Shown here one piece after another: positions 5,511 to 6,068 of a stretch of 6,068 nt of DNA (position 1 is the first letter of the stretch; every line of letters begins with the position of its first letter). The notes below the pieces were generated by a model. It had not been told where the DNA came from, ran no database searches, and saw only the letters and a list, made by a program, of their open reading frames with translations. Location: assembly GCA_031277435.1 (NCBI GenBank), contig JAITMI010000284.1, forward strand, positions 1 to 6,068. The letters are read 5' to 3'. The position numbers and the translations under genes were made by a program. This DNA is from Pseudomonadales bacterium (GTDB taxonomy: Bacteria > Pseudomonadota > Gammaproteobacteria > Pseudomonadales > Pseudohongiellaceae).

Positions 5511-6029
5511 ATGCGAACTGCGAACAGCAATAATCCAGCCAATGAAGAAATTCTTCGCGAAATATATGAATCTATAGTTTCATCATATAAAAACACGCTG
5601 AGCCCTGATTTTTCTTTCATTGGAAAGAGATACAAGTCGGGAATTTATATGGACTTAATTTCTGAACTTAAAGGTAGCTTTGAGCTTATCGAGCACACAG
5701 ATTTAAATTATAGCTCATGCTTATCTTTTTGTATAAAAAGCAAAAAACTGCAATGGGAATTCAATTTATCACTTGTCGGCCCGTATGCCACTCTATGCAG
5801 AAAAGGCAGAAGAAGGATTCTTCTAAGCCACGAAAAAAATGCAAACACAGAGGCAGAGGCACTCCTATTGAAAATAATATCCAAAAACAAGATAACTCTT
5901 TTGGGGATTGATGTATTGAGATCAAGGATAAAAGAAAGACTAATAGATAATGACTTTGGCGATAGAGTGTCTGATGTCATTTTCAATATATTGTTTTTTC
6001 ATGATATCAACGCGAGTGATTTGTATTGA
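5511..6029 (+). CDS. Hypothetical protein, candidate immunity protein
   Basis: The 172-residue protein has no signal peptide or membrane segment, so it is probably cytoplasmic. I do not recognise a named family. It has a helical N-terminus (EEILREIYESIVSSY), a central beta-rich part with LVGPYATLCRKGRRRILL, and a helical C-terminus (EAEALLLKIISKNK..., ending FHDINASDLY). This layout is common in immunity proteins of polymorphic toxins. It follows a probable toxin C-terminal remnant by 23 bases. Base composition differs from its neighbours: the line at 5881-5940 has 20 G+C of 60, against 40 of 60 at 4921-4980, and ATA, AGA and AAA codons are frequent. This points to horizontal acquisition. The start is fixed by the GGAGAGGG site. 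It could be an orphan immunity gene kept for protection, or an unrelated accessory gene. Confidence 0.7.
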   Translation: MRTANSNNPANEEILREIYESIVSSYKNTLSPDFSFIGKRYKSGIYMDLISELKGSFELIEHTDLNYSSCLSFCIKSKKLQWEFNLSLVGPYATLCRKGRRRILLSHEKNANTEAEALLLKIISKNKITLLGIDVLRSRIKERLIDNDFGDRVSDVIFNILFFHDINASDLY

Positions 6030-6068
6030 TTCTTGACTGTCACGCTACCCATATCTATGTAAATTAAG

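Noticed and set aside
5708..5986. Minus-strand 92-codon frame across the AT-rich gene
   Set aside because: It lacks a ribosome site, and the + strand gene has a strong one with a longer frame.
1..6068. CRISPR arrays, tRNA or rRNA genes
   Set aside because: No spaced direct repeats, cloverleaf-like segments or rRNA-like sequence were seen on reading the window.

Overview
The window reads as a piece of a Pseudomonadota chromosome, probably gamma- or betaproteobacterial. The reasons are the GC-rich, tightly packed core genes with overlapping starts and stops, an intergenic hairpin repeat beginning GTCATTCCG like dispersed repeats of that phylum, and a phospholipid cluster that resembles the E. 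coli ynbA/ynbB pair. This placement is inference; no rRNA or other marker is present.

Region 1 (1-2163, + strand) is a small operon broken by an insertion sequence. The 3' end of an unidentified gene enters from the left. A complete IS630-family element (90-1173) follows, with a full-length DDE transposase, imperfect terminal inverted repeats and a TA on each side. After it come a flavodoxin-fold NAD(P)H:FMN reductase-like gene and a small cytidine-deaminase-like gene that overlap by 4 bases. Removing the IS and one TA on paper restores an upstream reading frame whose TGA overlaps the ATG of the reductase at 1199. This supports the IS boundaries, the reductase start and the three-gene operon.

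Region 2 (2164-2771) holds a hairpin-forming inverted repeat (2189-2280) and a VOC/glyoxalase-family gene with its own Shine-Dalgarno sequence. That gene converges on region 3 with only 7 bases between stops.

Region 3 (2779-5043, - strand) is a compact operon read right to left: a CDP-alcohol phosphatidyltransferase, a CdsA-type phosphatidate cytidylyltransferase and a PlsC-type acyltransferase. Together they could take lysophosphatidic acid to phosphatidic acid, then CDP-diacylglycerol, then a phospholipid of unknown headgroup. The transferase has asparagine at two of the four usually invariant aspartates, and valine where the motif has arginine.

Region 4 (5044-6068, + strand) looks like a decayed accessory junction. 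An orphan HicB-like antitoxin loses its frame near codon 68. It runs into a short C-terminal remnant that looks like the tail of a polymorphic (Rhs/CDI-type) toxin, followed by an AT-rich gene with a strong Shine-Dalgarno sequence that is a plausible immunity gene. No CRISPR array, tRNA or rRNA was seen. The 39 bases after 6029 show nothing I can name.
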